Positions 24,408 to 33,927 are shown, counted from the stretch's first letter. The stretch: 48,817 bases of DNA from an uncultured Saprospiraceae bacterium (GCA_938015415.1 CALLPK010000024.1:1-48817), one strand, 5' to 3'. Translations and numbers: made by a program. Notes: generated by a model not told the origin, from the letters alone.

Positions 24408-25347
24408 GAAGCTGTTTTAAAATAGGATTCCCTAGAAAGCTAGGGGAATAAAAAAATGTTGCAAAATTTTTTAAATTGTGAGTTCCTACACAAACAATAA
24501 AAAACGTCTTGCAACATGTATGTAAATTTACCTAAAAGGTTCATAACAAAGAATATTTTACCTCATTTAAGTCAAACTAATCTTGGTCGAAAACCAAAGG
24601 TGCCTTTGTGGCGAATCGTAAAAGCCATTATTTATCGACTTAAAACAGGATGCCAATGGCGTGAAATTCCAATTGGTGCTTTTTGTTCTTCCATCCTAAT
24701 CTCTTGGAATTCAATCTATTACCATTTTAGAAAATGGACAAAAGACGGATCATGGAAAATTATGTGGACCAAATTATTAATGATAAACAAATCAAAATTA
24801 GATATGTCTTCGATCCAACTTGATGGTTCACATACTCCTGCCAAAAAGGGCGGAGAAGCAGTAGCTTATCAAGGACGAAAAAAATCAAAGACTACAAATG
24901 CTTTGTTTTTAACTGATAAAATAGGTATTCCAATTGCTATTTCGGATCCAATTGCGGGCAACCATAACGATCTTTTTGAGATAGAAAATTTCTTCGTTAA
25001 AATGTTGGCTGATTTAAAGCAATCTTCGATTCCAACAAACGGATTGTTTTTAAATGCCGACGCAGGATTTGATAGTGAAAGTTTTCGCACCGTTTGCTTT
25101 GCAAATAATATAATTGCGAATATAGATTTCAATAAACGCAAAGGAAAAAACACTGATAATCAACCACTTTTGGATGATTTACTTTATAAAGAACGCTTTT
25201 GTGTCGAAAGGACGAACGCTTGGATTGATGCCTTTAAAGCTCTTCTAGTAAGATTTGAAACTAAATCCGAAACTTGGTTGAGCTTGCACTATTTAGCTTT
25301 TGCTCTGATCCTGATTAGAATTTAAACAAATCATTTTTAAACAGCTT
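24408..25347 (+). mobile_element. IS5-type insertion sequence, ~940 bp, intact
   Basis: Terminal inverted repeats are GAAGCTGTTTTAAAATA at the left (24408) and, read inward from the right end (25347), GAAGCTGTTTAAAAATG. One full-length transposase lies between them. Inside the left end are a hairpin ATTCCC/GGGAAT (~24427-24449) and a GTTGCAA/TTGCAAC inverted repeat just before the transposase start, possibly limiting outside transcription. No target-site duplication is evident at the flanks. The right end stops two bases before the start codon of the Rpn-family gene. Confidence 0.85.
24516..25325 (+). CDS. IS5-family transposase (DDE)
   Basis: This 269-residue transposase has an N-terminal DUF4096-like DNA-binding region (LGRKPKVPLWRIVKAIIYRL, TGCQWREIP, NSIYYHFRKW) followed by a DDE catalytic core. 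The likely catalytic residues are Asp in SIQLDGSHTP (~103), Asp in LNADAGFD (~183) and Glu in CVERTNAWID (~230). Length and intact frame fit a functional single-ORF member, with no programmed frameshift seen. ATG 24516 follows an inverted repeat within the element. Confidence 0.9.
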   Translation: MYVNLPKRFITKNILPHLSQTNLGRKPKVPLWRIVKAIIYRLKTGCQWREIPIGAFCSSILISWNSIYYHFRKWTKDGSWKIMWTKLLMINKSKLDMSSIQLDGSHTPAKKGGEAVAYQGRKKSKTTNALFLTDKIGIPIAISDPIAGNHNDLFEIENFFVKMLADLKQSSIPTNGLFLNADAGFDSESFRTVCFANNIIANIDFNKRKGKNTDNQPLLDDLLYKERFCVERTNAWIDAFKALLVRFETKSETWLSLHYLAFALILIRI

Positions 25348-25349
25348 CT

Positions 25350-26288
25350 ATGATTAAGTCAAAAAAAAACACACACCATCCATATGCTAAGTTGTTCGAG
25401 TACGTTTTTCAGAAAAGTGAAATGGTGGAGGAATTTATAAAGAATTTTTTCCCATTATCGATTTCGAAGAATTTAAAATTTTCCACATTAAAGCCTCAAA
25501 GTGTATCTTATCTTTCGCCAGAGTTATCTCGCTTGTATTCTGATATAGTCTATACTTGTGATTACGGAGAAGATGAAGAAGAAGTATTGATCACCTTACT
25601 TTTTGAACATAAGAGTTATCTTTCTCAAAATCCTCATCTTCAATTGCTTAGTTATATGCTTAAAATATGGGAGCAACAACGCGATAACTCTGAGGTGATA
25701 ACGCCTGTTATTCCGGTGGTTTTGTATCACGGTGAGAATAAGTGGAAGGAGCGTAATTTTACGGATATGTTTACAACAGTGATTGGTGAGGATCTCATTC
25801 CATATATTCCAAATTTTGATTTGCACCTGGTAGATTTAAATCAAGAAAGCGATGAGAAACTAAAATCTTTAGAAAAGCGTTTTCTTACCAATAGCCTGCT
25901 AACTTTTAAATACCATAAGAATGGCGCGTATATCCGGCGGCATTTTAGTTTTTTAGTAGAGATAGATAATGATATCTATCAGCAAACAATGCTTGTATTC
26001 TTGATAAAAAATTACGATATTAGTAAAAATGAGGTAGAAGTTTTACTTGAGGATGCTTCCGAAGAATCAAAATTAAAAATTATGAATGCAATTGATGAAC
26101 GTTATTTTGAAGGAGAGAAAAAAGGAATCCAGAAGGGAATCCAGAAGGGAAGACATAATGAAAAAGTACAAACGACTAAAAAGATGGTAGCAAAAGAATT
26201 ACCTATTTCCTTGATCGTCGAAATACAAAATGTCACCGAAGAATTTGTCAAAGGCGTGATTGCAGGAACGATCACCGAAATAGAATAA
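25350..26288 (+). CDS. Rpn-family recombination-promoting nuclease / PD-(D/E)XK putative transposase
   Basis: This 312-residue protein resembles the Rpn/YhgA (Transposase_31) family, which in E. coli cuts DNA and promotes RecA-independent recombination. It keeps the typical opening HHPYAKLFEYVFQKSEMVEEF, then a PD-(D/E)XK core with YSDIVYTC (Asp ~64) and LITLLFEHKSY (Glu-x-Lys ~82-84), a later IPVVLYHGENKW, and a charged tail with a GIQKGIQKG repeat encoded by a duplicated 12-bp unit near 26120. The frame is complete. Its ATG lies two bases beyond the IS right end, so its native promoter was displaced or it is read from the element. Whether it is a passenger of the IS or a disrupted resident gene cannot be decided here. 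Confidence 0.85.
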   Translation: MIKSKKNTHHPYAKLFEYVFQKSEMVEEFIKNFFPLSISKNLKFSTLKPQSVSYLSPELSRLYSDIVYTCDYGEDEEEVLITLLFEHKSYLSQNPHLQLLSYMLKIWEQQRDNSEVITPVIPVVLYHGENKWKERNFTDMFTTVIGEDLIPYIPNFDLHLVDLNQESDEKLKSLEKRFLTNSLLTFKYHKNGAYIRRHFSFLVEIDNDIYQQTMLVFLIKNYDISKNEVEVLLEDASEESKLKIMNAIDERYFEGEKKGIQKGIQKGRHNEKVQTTKKMVAKELPISLIVEIQNVTEEFVKGVIAGTITEIE

Positions 26289-26342
26289 ATATTTCCCAAA
26301 ATTTGTTCCTTTCCCTAAAACCCACTACTTTCATTTCAAAAA

Positions 26343-29300
26343 ATGCCCACCCTCTTAACCATTCCTTTTTTAGCTTTTAAATTAAAGTTTCACGGCGGTA
26401 ACGAACTGGTCTTGCCCATGCGCGACCTGAACGCTCTGCAGCTAGGTACTTCTCCAGAACTACTCGCTGGCAAATACGCCGAGCAATTCCAAAAAATATT
26501 TGTGGATCCCGCGGACTATCTAGCTTTGGTCAAAGAAGCCGATTATGCCGATTATTTTAAAGCCGAAATAACGCTGGAATTTAATGGGGCTAAAGATCAA
26601 ACGGCTTATCCAGATTTTTCGCTCGATTTCTTCTATTATTGGAAACAAACGCCGCACGGATTTTGGGCAGTAGTACCCAATTTGGGGGTAGAAGCAATGG
26701 CTACTGAACTGGAAGAACTGGAAGTCCATCTCGAGGAGGCGATTCGACTTTCTTTTATCCGGAACAAAAGACTGAAATTAGTACAGAAAATTGCTGCGAC
26801 TATTTGGTTCGAAGAAGTAGAATTAATCAGAAAAGATGTTCAGTACAAGGTGTACTCCCTCGCAGAACAAGAAGAGGCGGGGGGTGCCCAGGAAATTAAC
26901 TGGTTAAGTAGACTGGCCTTCCCACTACATATCACAGAACAACAGACTTGGCATCGAGATAAAGAACTGGACAACCTCAGTCGGGCTGTCCAAAATGATT
27001 TTAATTCCAGTGTATTACTCGTCGGAAAATCCGGTGTCGGAAAGTCTGCGTTGATTATGGAACTAGCGCGCAGATTTAGAACATCCGGTGTAGATTCGAT
27101 TATTTGGGAAACGAATGCTTCCCGGATGATTCGGGAGCTTACGGAGGATACGGGCTGGGAAGAAAATTTTGGTTATCTCTGCCAGCAACTTACGGCAACC
27201 AAAGATTTTTTATTCATTCAAAATCTGACCGAATTATTTGAAGTGGGACAGTACGAAGGTAGCGAGACCAGTATGGCCGATGCTCTCCAAACTTACCTCA
27301 ACCAAGGGAAAATTTCTATTCTGACGGAATGTACCTCCGAAGAGTTGAGTAGCATTGAATTAAAGGCGCCTAATTTTTTATCCTTGTTTCAAATTATCCG
27401 ATTGGAGGAACCTACCAAGTTTCTGGAGAAAATAATCACGGGGAAGGTTCAGTCTATTGCCAAACGCCAAAATTTAAAAATTGAACGAACGGCCATCGAA
27501 GAAATTATTCGGTTGAGTCGGCGTTTTTCTCCTTATGCTGGAATGCCCGGGCGACCTATTCGCTTTTTGGAGTCGTTGCTCCTGGATACACAATCGTCAC
27601 AAACAGCCGTTGCTAAAATTACGAGAGCAGCAGTGATTAAGCGTTTTTCGCAGGAGTCGGGATTACCTCTTTTTATGATTGATCCGGAAATTCCTTTACC
27701 GCTCAAAAAAATTAAGCAGGAGTTTAATCAGGAAGTCTCCGGGCAGGAATTGGCGGTGGATAATGTGCTCCATATGTTGGCCACCGTTAAAACCAATCTG
27801 AGTTTTAGTGGTAAGCCGATCGCTTCTTATTTATTTGTCGGTCCAACAGGCGTTGGAAAAACGGAGCTGGCAAAAGTATTAAGCAAGTTTATGTTTGGTC
27901 ACGAAGATCGAATGATTCGTTTTGATATGAGTGAGTATGCGCATCCGATGGCGGTGGCACGATTACTTGGCTCTTCTTTTTTTACAGATGGACTGTTAAC
28001 CTCGGCAGTGCGACGGGAGCCTTTTTCGGTTTTATTATTTGATGAAATAGAAAAATCTCACCGTGGATTTCAGGATTTATTATTGCAAATTTTGGACGAA
28101 GGAAGACTAACGGATAGTCAGGGGAAAACGGTTAATTTTTGTAGTACCATTATTATTATGACTTCTAATATCGGTGCGGCTAACCTACAAGATAATCGAA
28201 TTAGCTGGAAATCTACGATCGACAAAGAAGAGATCGCCCGGCATTTTGAATTTGCGGTGCAACAGCATTTTCGACCTGAATTATATAACCGGATTGATCG
28301 TATCACGCCCTTTAGTCCTTTGTCTCAGCAGACTATTGCTCGGATTGTGAAAAGAGAAATCGCAAAATTTAAAGAACGGGAAGGAATAAAATTTAGAAAT
28401 TTAACACTGGATTTAGATGATTCTGTATTTGATTTTTTAGGAGTACGCGGGTACGACCGACGCTACGGTGCCCGTTATTTGCAGCGTACGATTCGGGAGA
28501 AGTTGATCATTCCTTTAAGCAGACAGATCAATTTGCTTGATTTTGAAAATCAAACCGTCGCCCGGTTATCTGCTGATAACGAGCGAGGAATTCGGTTTGA
28601 GATTGAAAGTGATGAAATGGCGTTTGATTTATGGTTGGAAACATTAAATAAAATTAACGATGCGGATTTTGTCAGTGATCTGCGCCGAAAAATCTATCAG
28701 TTGATGGGTGGTCGGGTGTACGTACATTTGCTGGCGCGGATTGAGCAGTTTGAAGGAATGAAAAAACGGTTGAAAGAAAATTTTTGGAAAGATGCGGAAC
28801 GTACACGTATTTATACCGAATTATATAAAATCAAAGAGACCTTTTTACAATTAAAAGCCCGGATCGAAAAAATAGAACTGGATTTAGCGTTGATAAAAAT
28901 GGATATGGAACCCAATCAATTGAGTATTCGAGAAAGTCTCAAACCCTGGGAAACAGATTTTTGGCGTTCTAAATTGTCCTTATTTCTATCAGCTAATAAT
29001 GCTGGTAACAAGGCGCTGCTGGGAATATTTGGCGCAAACCTAACCCCTATTTTAGATTTTTATAAAGCTTTCTTTGCCGCCAAGTCCTACGAATATACCG
29101 TTCAAGGTGTCTGGTACCGCAAAGTATGGTACGAACGAATAATTCCAGTAAAGGACGCTGAAACGGGAGAGATGGCACCCGCCCATGAATACATTATTTC
29201 CGATAATCTGGAGGTGGATAAATATCCGGTCATCCAGCCACCGGAAGCGGGAGATGTTTTATATGGTCTTATTTTTAAATTGAAAGGAGATTGTCCTATT

Positions 29301-29579
29301 TTATTTTTGGAAAATGAACCCGGATTTCATGAATTTGAAATGAGTGATAAACTTAGTTTTAACTATTGGGTGCAGGTAGCTGCTCGTGAAATAATCATCC
29401 CGCCGGAGATTCATCGGCAAAAATTTTATAAAAAAGCACAACGACTCATCAAACTTGAACACCTGACCGATACGCGTCTCAAAATTAATCGCGAAGTGAG
29501 TCGGGATGGTCACTTGGAGGTATTATTGGAAACGTTGGAGGAATTATTCAGAAGCCGTTTGGATCAGGAATTATTTTGA
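26343..29579 (+). CDS. Large Clp-like double AAA+ ATPase with degenerate first ATPase and extra C-terminal domain
   Basis: This is a 1078-residue cytoplasmic protein. An unrecognised N-terminal domain (~1-190) precedes AAA domain 1 with Walker A GKSGVGKS (228-235), but its Walker B acidic pair is replaced by Gln293-Asn294 (FLFIQNLTELF), so it probably binds ATP without hydrolysing it. There is no ClpB-type middle domain. AAA domain 2 is canonical: GPTGVGKT (500-507), Asp567-Glu568 (LLFDEIEK), sensor IIIMTSNIG, arginine finger region FRPELYNRIDRI, and a Clp D2-small end YGARYLQRTI. After ~760 comes a coiled coil (~830-880) and a ~200-residue C-terminal domain (GDVLYGLIFKLKG, FLENEPGFHEF) faintly like the PCRF domain of peptide release factors. 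ClpP-binding loops are not evident. It is probably a remodelling ATPase; the target is unknown. Confidence 0.8.
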   Translation: MPTLLTIPFLAFKLKFHGGNELVLPMRDLNALQLGTSPELLAGKYAEQFQKIFVDPADYLALVKEADYADYFKAEITLEFNGAKDQTAYPDFSLDFFYYWKQTPHGFWAVVPNLGVEAMATELEELEVHLEEAIRLSFIRNKRLKLVQKIAATIWFEEVELIRKDVQYKVYSLAEQEEAGGAQEINWLSRLAFPLHITEQQTWHRDKELDNLSRAVQNDFNSSVLLVGKSGVGKSALIMELARRFRTSGVDSIIWETNASRMIRELTEDTGWEENFGYLCQQLTATKDFLFIQNLTELFEVGQYEGSETSMADALQTYLNQGKISILTECTSEELSSIELKAPNFLSLFQIIRLEEPTKFLEKIITGKVQSIAKRQNLKIERTAIEEIIRLSRRFSPYAGMPGRPIRFLESLLLDTQSSQTAVAKITRAAVIKRFSQESGLPLFMIDPEIPLPLKKIKQEFNQEVSGQELAVDNVLHMLATVKTNLSFSGKPIASYLFVGPTGVGKTELAKVLSKFMFGHEDRMIRFDMSEYAHPMAVARLLGSSFFTDGLLTSAVRREPFSVLLFDEIEKSHRGFQDLLLQILDEGRLTDSQGKTVNFCSTIIIMTSNIGAANLQDNRISWKSTIDKEEIARHFEFAVQQHFRPELYNRIDRITPFSPLSQQTIARIVKREIAKFKEREGIKFRNLTLDLDDSVFDFLGVRGYDRRYGARYLQRTIREKLIIPLSRQINLLDFENQTVARLSADNERGIRFEIESDEMAFDLWLETLNKINDADFVSDLRRKIYQLMGGRVYVHLLARIEQFEGMKKRLKENFWKDAERTRIYTELYKIKETFLQLKARIEKIELDLALIKMDMEPNQLSIRESLKPWETDFWRSKLSLFLSANNAGNKALLGIFGANLTPILDFYKAFFAAKSYEYTVQGVWYRKVWYERIIPVKDAETGEMAPAHEYIISDNLEVDKYPVIQPPEAGDVLYGLIFKLKGDCPILFLENEPGFHEFEMSDKLSFNYWVQVAAREIIIPPEIHRQKFYKKAQRLIKLEHLTDTRLKINREVSRDGHLEVLLETLEELFRSRLDQELF

Positions 29580-30002
29580 TTATTAAAGTTGTGTGCTAAA
29601 CAGATGTACATTTTTTAAAGGGCTGATTGTCAAATGATTACGGGATTTAATTTTATCTATTTTTTATAAAAAACCACAATTATAGTCGAAAACTTATTTT
29701 TTAAGGGTGAAGAGAAAATTGAATTTAAGAATGATAAAAGAAGCAGCCTCAAAGGGTATAAGTTTTTTTTTATCCAAAGACCCAACCTCTTCGGGAAATA
29801 TGCCGTCTTTCTTGTTATCACTGTCTTTTTAAGAAGCTTTACTCTTGAAAATCGCTGATCCAGAGCTTAACGGCGCAAATATAAAGCTAAAACAAACCAG
29901 AGATTTTTTATCTTTAGGTAAAAAGTGATTCGAAAATGGATATTCAATCTGTTTTTGAAAAACTTCGAAAACTTTGACTTAAGCAGGTAAAGACTGTTAC
30001 TA
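29580..30002. other. Intergenic region upstream of the ECF sigma factor
   Basis: About 420 AT-rich bases with no ORF of note. No recognised RNA, no exact TAnnTTTG box and no strong palindrome was found. It presumably holds the sigma-factor promoter. Confidence 0.5.
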
Positions 30003-30563
30003 ATGTTCGGAAGAAAAACCTATACTGAAAAAGAACTCGTCGAAGGTTGCATTCGCAACGATCGGCGATGTCAGGAAATGTTGTACAAACAGCATTTTCC
30101 GACTATGATCGGTATGTGTATGCGACATACTTCTGACCGGGAAACTGCGATGGAGATTGTCAACATTGGGTTTTTGAAAGTGTTTAAAAAATTAGACACT
30201 TTCACTTTCAGTGGTTCTCTGGAAGGATGGATCAGAAGAGTTGTATACCACTGCTTGTCTGATTATTATAAGAAAAACTCCCGCTATTTGCAATTTCTGG
30301 TTTTTGAAGACCGGGACGCACAGGTGCGGGATGAGCCTTTGAGTAATATGTATGCAGAAGATATTATGAAGATGGTGGATTTACTCCCACCCGCTACCCA
30401 AAATGTGTTCCGTTTGTACGCCATCGAAGGACTGTCACACGCCGAAATAGGTGAACGAGAAAATATAAGCGTAGGTACTTCCAAATGGCATCTGAATGCT
30501 GCCAGGGAAAAACTTAAAACGTTATTAAAAAAAAGTAATAATTACCGAAGTCATGCTGGGTAA
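30003..30563 (+). CDS. ECF-type RNA polymerase sigma factor
   Basis: This 186-residue protein has sigma70 region 2 (~10-90; CQEMLYKQHFPTMIGMC, AMEIVNIGFLKVFKKLDTF, SGSLEGWIRRVVYHCLSDYYKK) and region 4 (~125-180; LLPPATQNVFRLYAIEGLSHAEIGERE, ISVGTSKWHLNAAREKLK) with no region 3, as in extracytoplasmic-function sigma factors. It redirects RNA polymerase in response to an envelope signal. The gene overlaps the following membrane protein gene by 11 bp, so the two are translationally coupled and the partner is likely its regulator. Confidence 0.92.
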   Translation: MFGRKTYTEKELVEGCIRNDRRCQEMLYKQHFPTMIGMCMRHTSDRETAMEIVNIGFLKVFKKLDTFTFSGSLEGWIRRVVYHCLSDYYKKNSRYLQFLVFEDRDAQVRDEPLSNMYAEDIMKMVDLLPPATQNVFRLYAIEGLSHAEIGERENISVGTSKWHLNAAREKLKTLLKKSNNYRSHAG

Positions 30564-31935
30564 ACAAAGAAAAAATCAAGCGACTGATTCCCAATTTATG
30601 GATGCTGCCTGGAAGAATATGGCGGAAATTCTGGATCAGGAAATGCCCGTCGAAAAAAAGGAGCGACGCATTGGATGGCTATCCATTGCCGCTATTCTCG
30701 TCATGGGATTTGTGGGCGGAATCACCGTGATGTGGGGACTCCAAAAACATCAGTCAACTCCAATGGCCATCAATCACCCGATGGATACAGACCGCCAAAC
30801 CGAGATGACTGAAACGACTACCGATCACAAATACGATAAGGTGTCTTACAAATCTCAAAACGCAGAAAATTCAACTTTATCATCTGATAAGAAGACCGCA
30901 TACAATACGAATAATACAAATAATAAAAATACGATAACTTCAAATTTTGAAAATAAGACTGCGTCGGTAACTGCTCTAAATACTTCAAAACAACAAGTAG
31001 CCTTCGGTAGTAAAAATCCATCAAGTGTTTATTTTGACCAAAACGAATTATCTCGGAAATCGGATGTGCAAAATTCGTTGACCTCATTAGCCGTTGTAGA
31101 AAATAACCCCGAAAAAACGATTCCTGCTGCTAGGGTAATTTCTATCGAACCGATCGGAAAAGTAGAAAATCCTTCGACTCCTTTAAATGCGTTACCAATT
31201 TTGGATATGGCTACGCTACCAGTTGCCCACAATAGTCTTACAATTGATCACGACCTTGACCTTCCTAAAAATAAAAAATGGAGAACCGGAGTATACGCTG
31301 GAGCGATCATCGCTGGTAAAACAGGCAACGGATTGGAAACAGCCTTGAGAGTGGAAAGAAAAATAGGTGCCAAATGGGCGGTCGAAACAGGACTAGGTGT
31401 TCGTGCGACGCAACTGGATTTTTTAAGTGAAAATAAATATGCTGATGATTTGGCCTTGTCAGACGATTATCAAGGGCTCAGTTCTAATGAACCAGCTGGG
31501 TTCTCTGAGATTGAGCGCGCACAGATAGCAAACAAGATCAATGCGGATGCACCTGACTACCATTTAACAGTTCCGCTTTCTTTTGTCTACCGACCAGTGG
31601 GAAAGCTTCGACTGGCCCTTGGAATGAGCTGGGCGTATCGACTTAATAAATTGAAAGGGGCTTCGTCGCTTGATATTTTAGATGGTTCATTCGAAGCAGA
31701 TAACTCGCTTAATAAAAATTCTTTTTCAGAACGCTTTAGTGATTTTCGCTTAAATCTTGGTGTTGGGTATCAATTTAACGCTCGTACGGGAATTGAACTG
31801 GCATACAGTGAACGTTTAAATGACAGGAATAGCAATAATAATGAAAATTCTCTTGCTGGCACTATACCTTTGTATTACGACGATGGACCTGTCCGCTTTT
31901 TTCAACTCGGTTTGATGTATTATTTTGGTGGATAA
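30553..31935 (+). CDS. Putative anti-sigma protein with inner-membrane helix and C-terminal outer-membrane barrel
   Basis: This 460-residue protein is probably the regulator of the ECF sigma factor encoded just upstream. The N-terminal ~40 cytoplasmic residues (TDSQFMDAAWKNMAEILDQEMP) would contact sigma; a single membrane helix spans ~41-62 (WLSIAAILVMGFVGGITVMW). A ~180-residue Asn/Ser/Thr-rich periplasmic linker follows. From ~248 the chain alternates as a beta barrel (GVYAGAIIAGKTGNGLETAL, WAVETGLGVRATQL, LSFVYRPVGKLRLALGMSWAY, FFQLGLMYYFGG) like PorT/OmpW-type proteins. If the barrel inserts in the outer membrane, one polypeptide spans the envelope. The domain limits are inferred from composition. 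Confidence 0.75.
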   Translation: MLGKQRKNQATDSQFMDAAWKNMAEILDQEMPVEKKERRIGWLSIAAILVMGFVGGITVMWGLQKHQSTPMAINHPMDTDRQTEMTETTTDHKYDKVSYKSQNAENSTLSSDKKTAYNTNNTNNKNTITSNFENKTASVTALNTSKQQVAFGSKNPSSVYFDQNELSRKSDVQNSLTSLAVVENNPEKTIPAARVISIEPIGKVENPSTPLNALPILDMATLPVAHNSLTIDHDLDLPKNKKWRTGVYAGAIIAGKTGNGLETALRVERKIGAKWAVETGLGVRATQLDFLSENKYADDLALSDDYQGLSSNEPAGFSEIERAQIANKINADAPDYHLTVPLSFVYRPVGKLRLALGMSWAYRLNKLKGASSLDILDGSFEADNSLNKNSFSERFSDFRLNLGVGYQFNARTGIELAYSERLNDRNSNNNENSLAGTIPLYYDDGPVRFFQLGLMYYFGG

Positions 31936-31939
31936 AAAA

Positions 31940-33853
31940 TTACTCTACCTTGATCACCCGCATCGTCCGTCTCCCTGCGTCCGTTCGTATTTCTATATAA
32001 TAAATACCCGAAGACAATTGACTGCCGTCAATGATTTTTCGTTCATTTTGCACCGAAACTAGCTTTTGGGTGGATAGTAATTTCCCAGATTGGTTATATA
32101 AATTAACCGTAACTGTTGGGATTATTTCCGGAAAATCAAAATCAATTCCAATATCTTTTGCCGTCGGATTCGGGGAAATTTTTACCTGAAAAACTGCTGG
32201 TAGGATATTCTGCGTACCAACGATTGCTGCTGTTTCCAAACGTACCATCGGAATACGATCAAAGCCAAAAGCCAGACTGGAATAAGTGGCATCCGTAATC
32301 GGATTACCAATACCTAACATAGATGCGAATCGGGTAGTCTCCGTGTTTGCAAAATAGTCCAGGGTCGTTTGGTAATCATGTTCCTCGCTATAATTGATAA
32401 ATAAATCGGTCGGATCATCCGCAAAATATTCCAGCATCAATAAATATCCCTGATTGTTCTTTAGTTCCGCCGTACCGGGAAAAGCCAAAAGTGGAACCGT
32501 AAGAAATCCATCACCTGGCTCTGATCCGTTAATATCGTATTCTCCGAAGGCTACCAGATTTCGTTCGCTGGCTTCTGCCATTTTATTGTTATCCAAATCA
32601 GTCCATTCAAACAAAGTGAGATTAATGCTCTTTCCACCCAAGACCTCCGCATTGGCAATACTAAAAGTAGCGGAGGTTGCTAACTTGCCCAGACCATTTT
32701 TGAGGAAAAAATAATTCCCCCAGGCCCAGCTGTGTGGTTCTTGTTGTGTCCATTCGTTATCGAGTGGGGCAGTGCTGCGACGGGGTACGATCTGACGTTC
32801 TTTGGCGATCATATTCTCCGATATTTCAAAAGAGAATGTCTGCTGATTATTATCTGGTGTTGCATCCGGACTGTCAGCTAACAGCGTATAGATTCCCTCG
32901 TAAACAGCAGGAGTATTTGGCGGCGTAAAAGTATTTTCAAATAAAAGCAAATCGCTTTCTTCGTCCACACTGAGGATCTCATGTATTAAGGTGTCCGCGT
33001 AAACAATCTCATTGTTATCGTTAACAATAGCGATGGATATATTGATCTCAGATTGGGGCTGACTTCCCTGATTGGTTATTTTTACACCAAAAGAAATTGG
33101 CGCAATCTCAAATCCAGGGATAATCGCATTTTCCGGAATAAGAAAGGTATTTTTTCTTAAAACCAAATCAACGGCCGGTCGGGGATCGCTACCACTCACC
33201 TGAAAATCGTCAATACTCCAATGGTACTCTTCCTGACCTTTCCACTGCCACTGAAAAATAACCGAAGATTGAAACGCAGCCACTTCTGATACATTAAAAT
33301 AAATCGTTTTTGGATTTACGGACCAGCGGTTATCTACGGTTCCTACTTCCAGCGGAAACTCGGGAAAGCAATTAAAAATTTGCCACGACATTCCTCCATT
33401 ATTGCTTACGCGCAAAATAGCGTTACCGTTTGGCGTAAGATTAAAAACACCCAGGTGCGTTTCAAATTTTACCCAGACAGTATCTTCCATACTAAAATCA
33501 AAAGGAGGAGAAGTTAATTGACTAATATGCGGTTGACTGATACCCGTAAAAGCGTCAGAATCTAGCGTTAAAAACCCATTTTCAGCACTATTTGCTAAAA
33601 AAGGAATTTGATTGTTATTACCACCAGCCCAGATAGCAGGACATCCGTTTGTTTGCCCCGTAGTCGGATCAGCACACCAAGACCAGATAACGTTCTGCCC
33701 GGATATGTCGTTGGTCGTCCAGCCGGATGGAAAGCCGGGTTCCGCAAAATTTTGTTCGTAGAGAATATTCTCGGTTTCAATTTGAGCCTCAGCACTTAGT
33801 GTCAGACAAAGTCCAAGACTAACGAGCAGGTTGGTAAAAATTAATTTGTGCAT
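31940..33853 (-). CDS. Secreted T9SS-sorted protein with jelly-roll domain
   Basis: This 637-residue exported protein has a signal peptide (cut near AEAQ), a MAM/jelly-roll-like region (~30-225; ENILYEQNFAEPGFPSGWT, GNAILRVSNNGGMSWQIF, WSIDDFQVSG), CARDB/Ig-like segments (~230-350), a third domain (~360-545), and a C-terminal type A sorting domain (~555-637; KISPNPTAKDIGIDF, VNLYNQSGKLLS, SGIYYIEIRTDAGRRTMRVIKVE). The tail directs it through the type IX secretion system for attachment or release. No catalytic motif is visible, so an adhesive or substrate-binding role is more likely than an enzyme. It is convergent with the sigma-factor operon and divergent from 33977. Confidence 0.85.
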   Translation of the reverse strand: MHKLIFTNLLVSLGLCLTLSAEAQIETENILYEQNFAEPGFPSGWTTNDISGQNVIWSWCADPTTGQTNGCPAIWAGGNNNQIPFLANSAENGFLTLDSDAFTGISQPHISQLTSPPFDFSMEDTVWVKFETHLGVFNLTPNGNAILRVSNNGGMSWQIFNCFPEFPLEVGTVDNRWSVNPKTIYFNVSEVAAFQSSVIFQWQWKGQEEYHWSIDDFQVSGSDPRPAVDLVLRKNTFLIPENAIIPGFEIAPISFGVKITNQGSQPQSEINISIAIVNDNNEIVYADTLIHEILSVDEESDLLLFENTFTPPNTPAVYEGIYTLLADSPDATPDNNQQTFSFEISENMIAKERQIVPRRSTAPLDNEWTQQEPHSWAWGNYFFLKNGLGKLATSATFSIANAEVLGGKSINLTLFEWTDLDNNKMAEASERNLVAFGEYDINGSEPGDGFLTVPLLAFPGTAELKNNQGYLLMLEYFADDPTDLFINYSEEHDYQTTLDYFANTETTRFASMLGIGNPITDATYSSLAFGFDRIPMVRLETAAIVGTQNILPAVFQVKISPNPTAKDIGIDFDFPEIIPTVTVNLYNQSGKLLSTQKLVSVQNERKIIDGSQLSSGIYYIEIRTDAGRRTMRVIKVE

Positions 33854-33927
33854 GGTCGGTTGAGTTTATAACGGGCAGTTATTAGATCTCTTCAGGTAAA
33901 GATAAGGTTTATTTTATTGATTTAAGG

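Noticed and set aside
24516-26288. Defence island or prophage boundary around the IS and Rpn gene
   Set aside because: No integrase, tRNA attachment site, phage structural or toxin-antitoxin genes are nearby; it is a single IS plus one nuclease-like gene.
26343-29579. ClpV of a type VI secretion system or a standard ClpB
   Set aside because: No T6SS genes are adjacent, no ClpB middle domain is present, and AAA1 lacks the Walker B acids.
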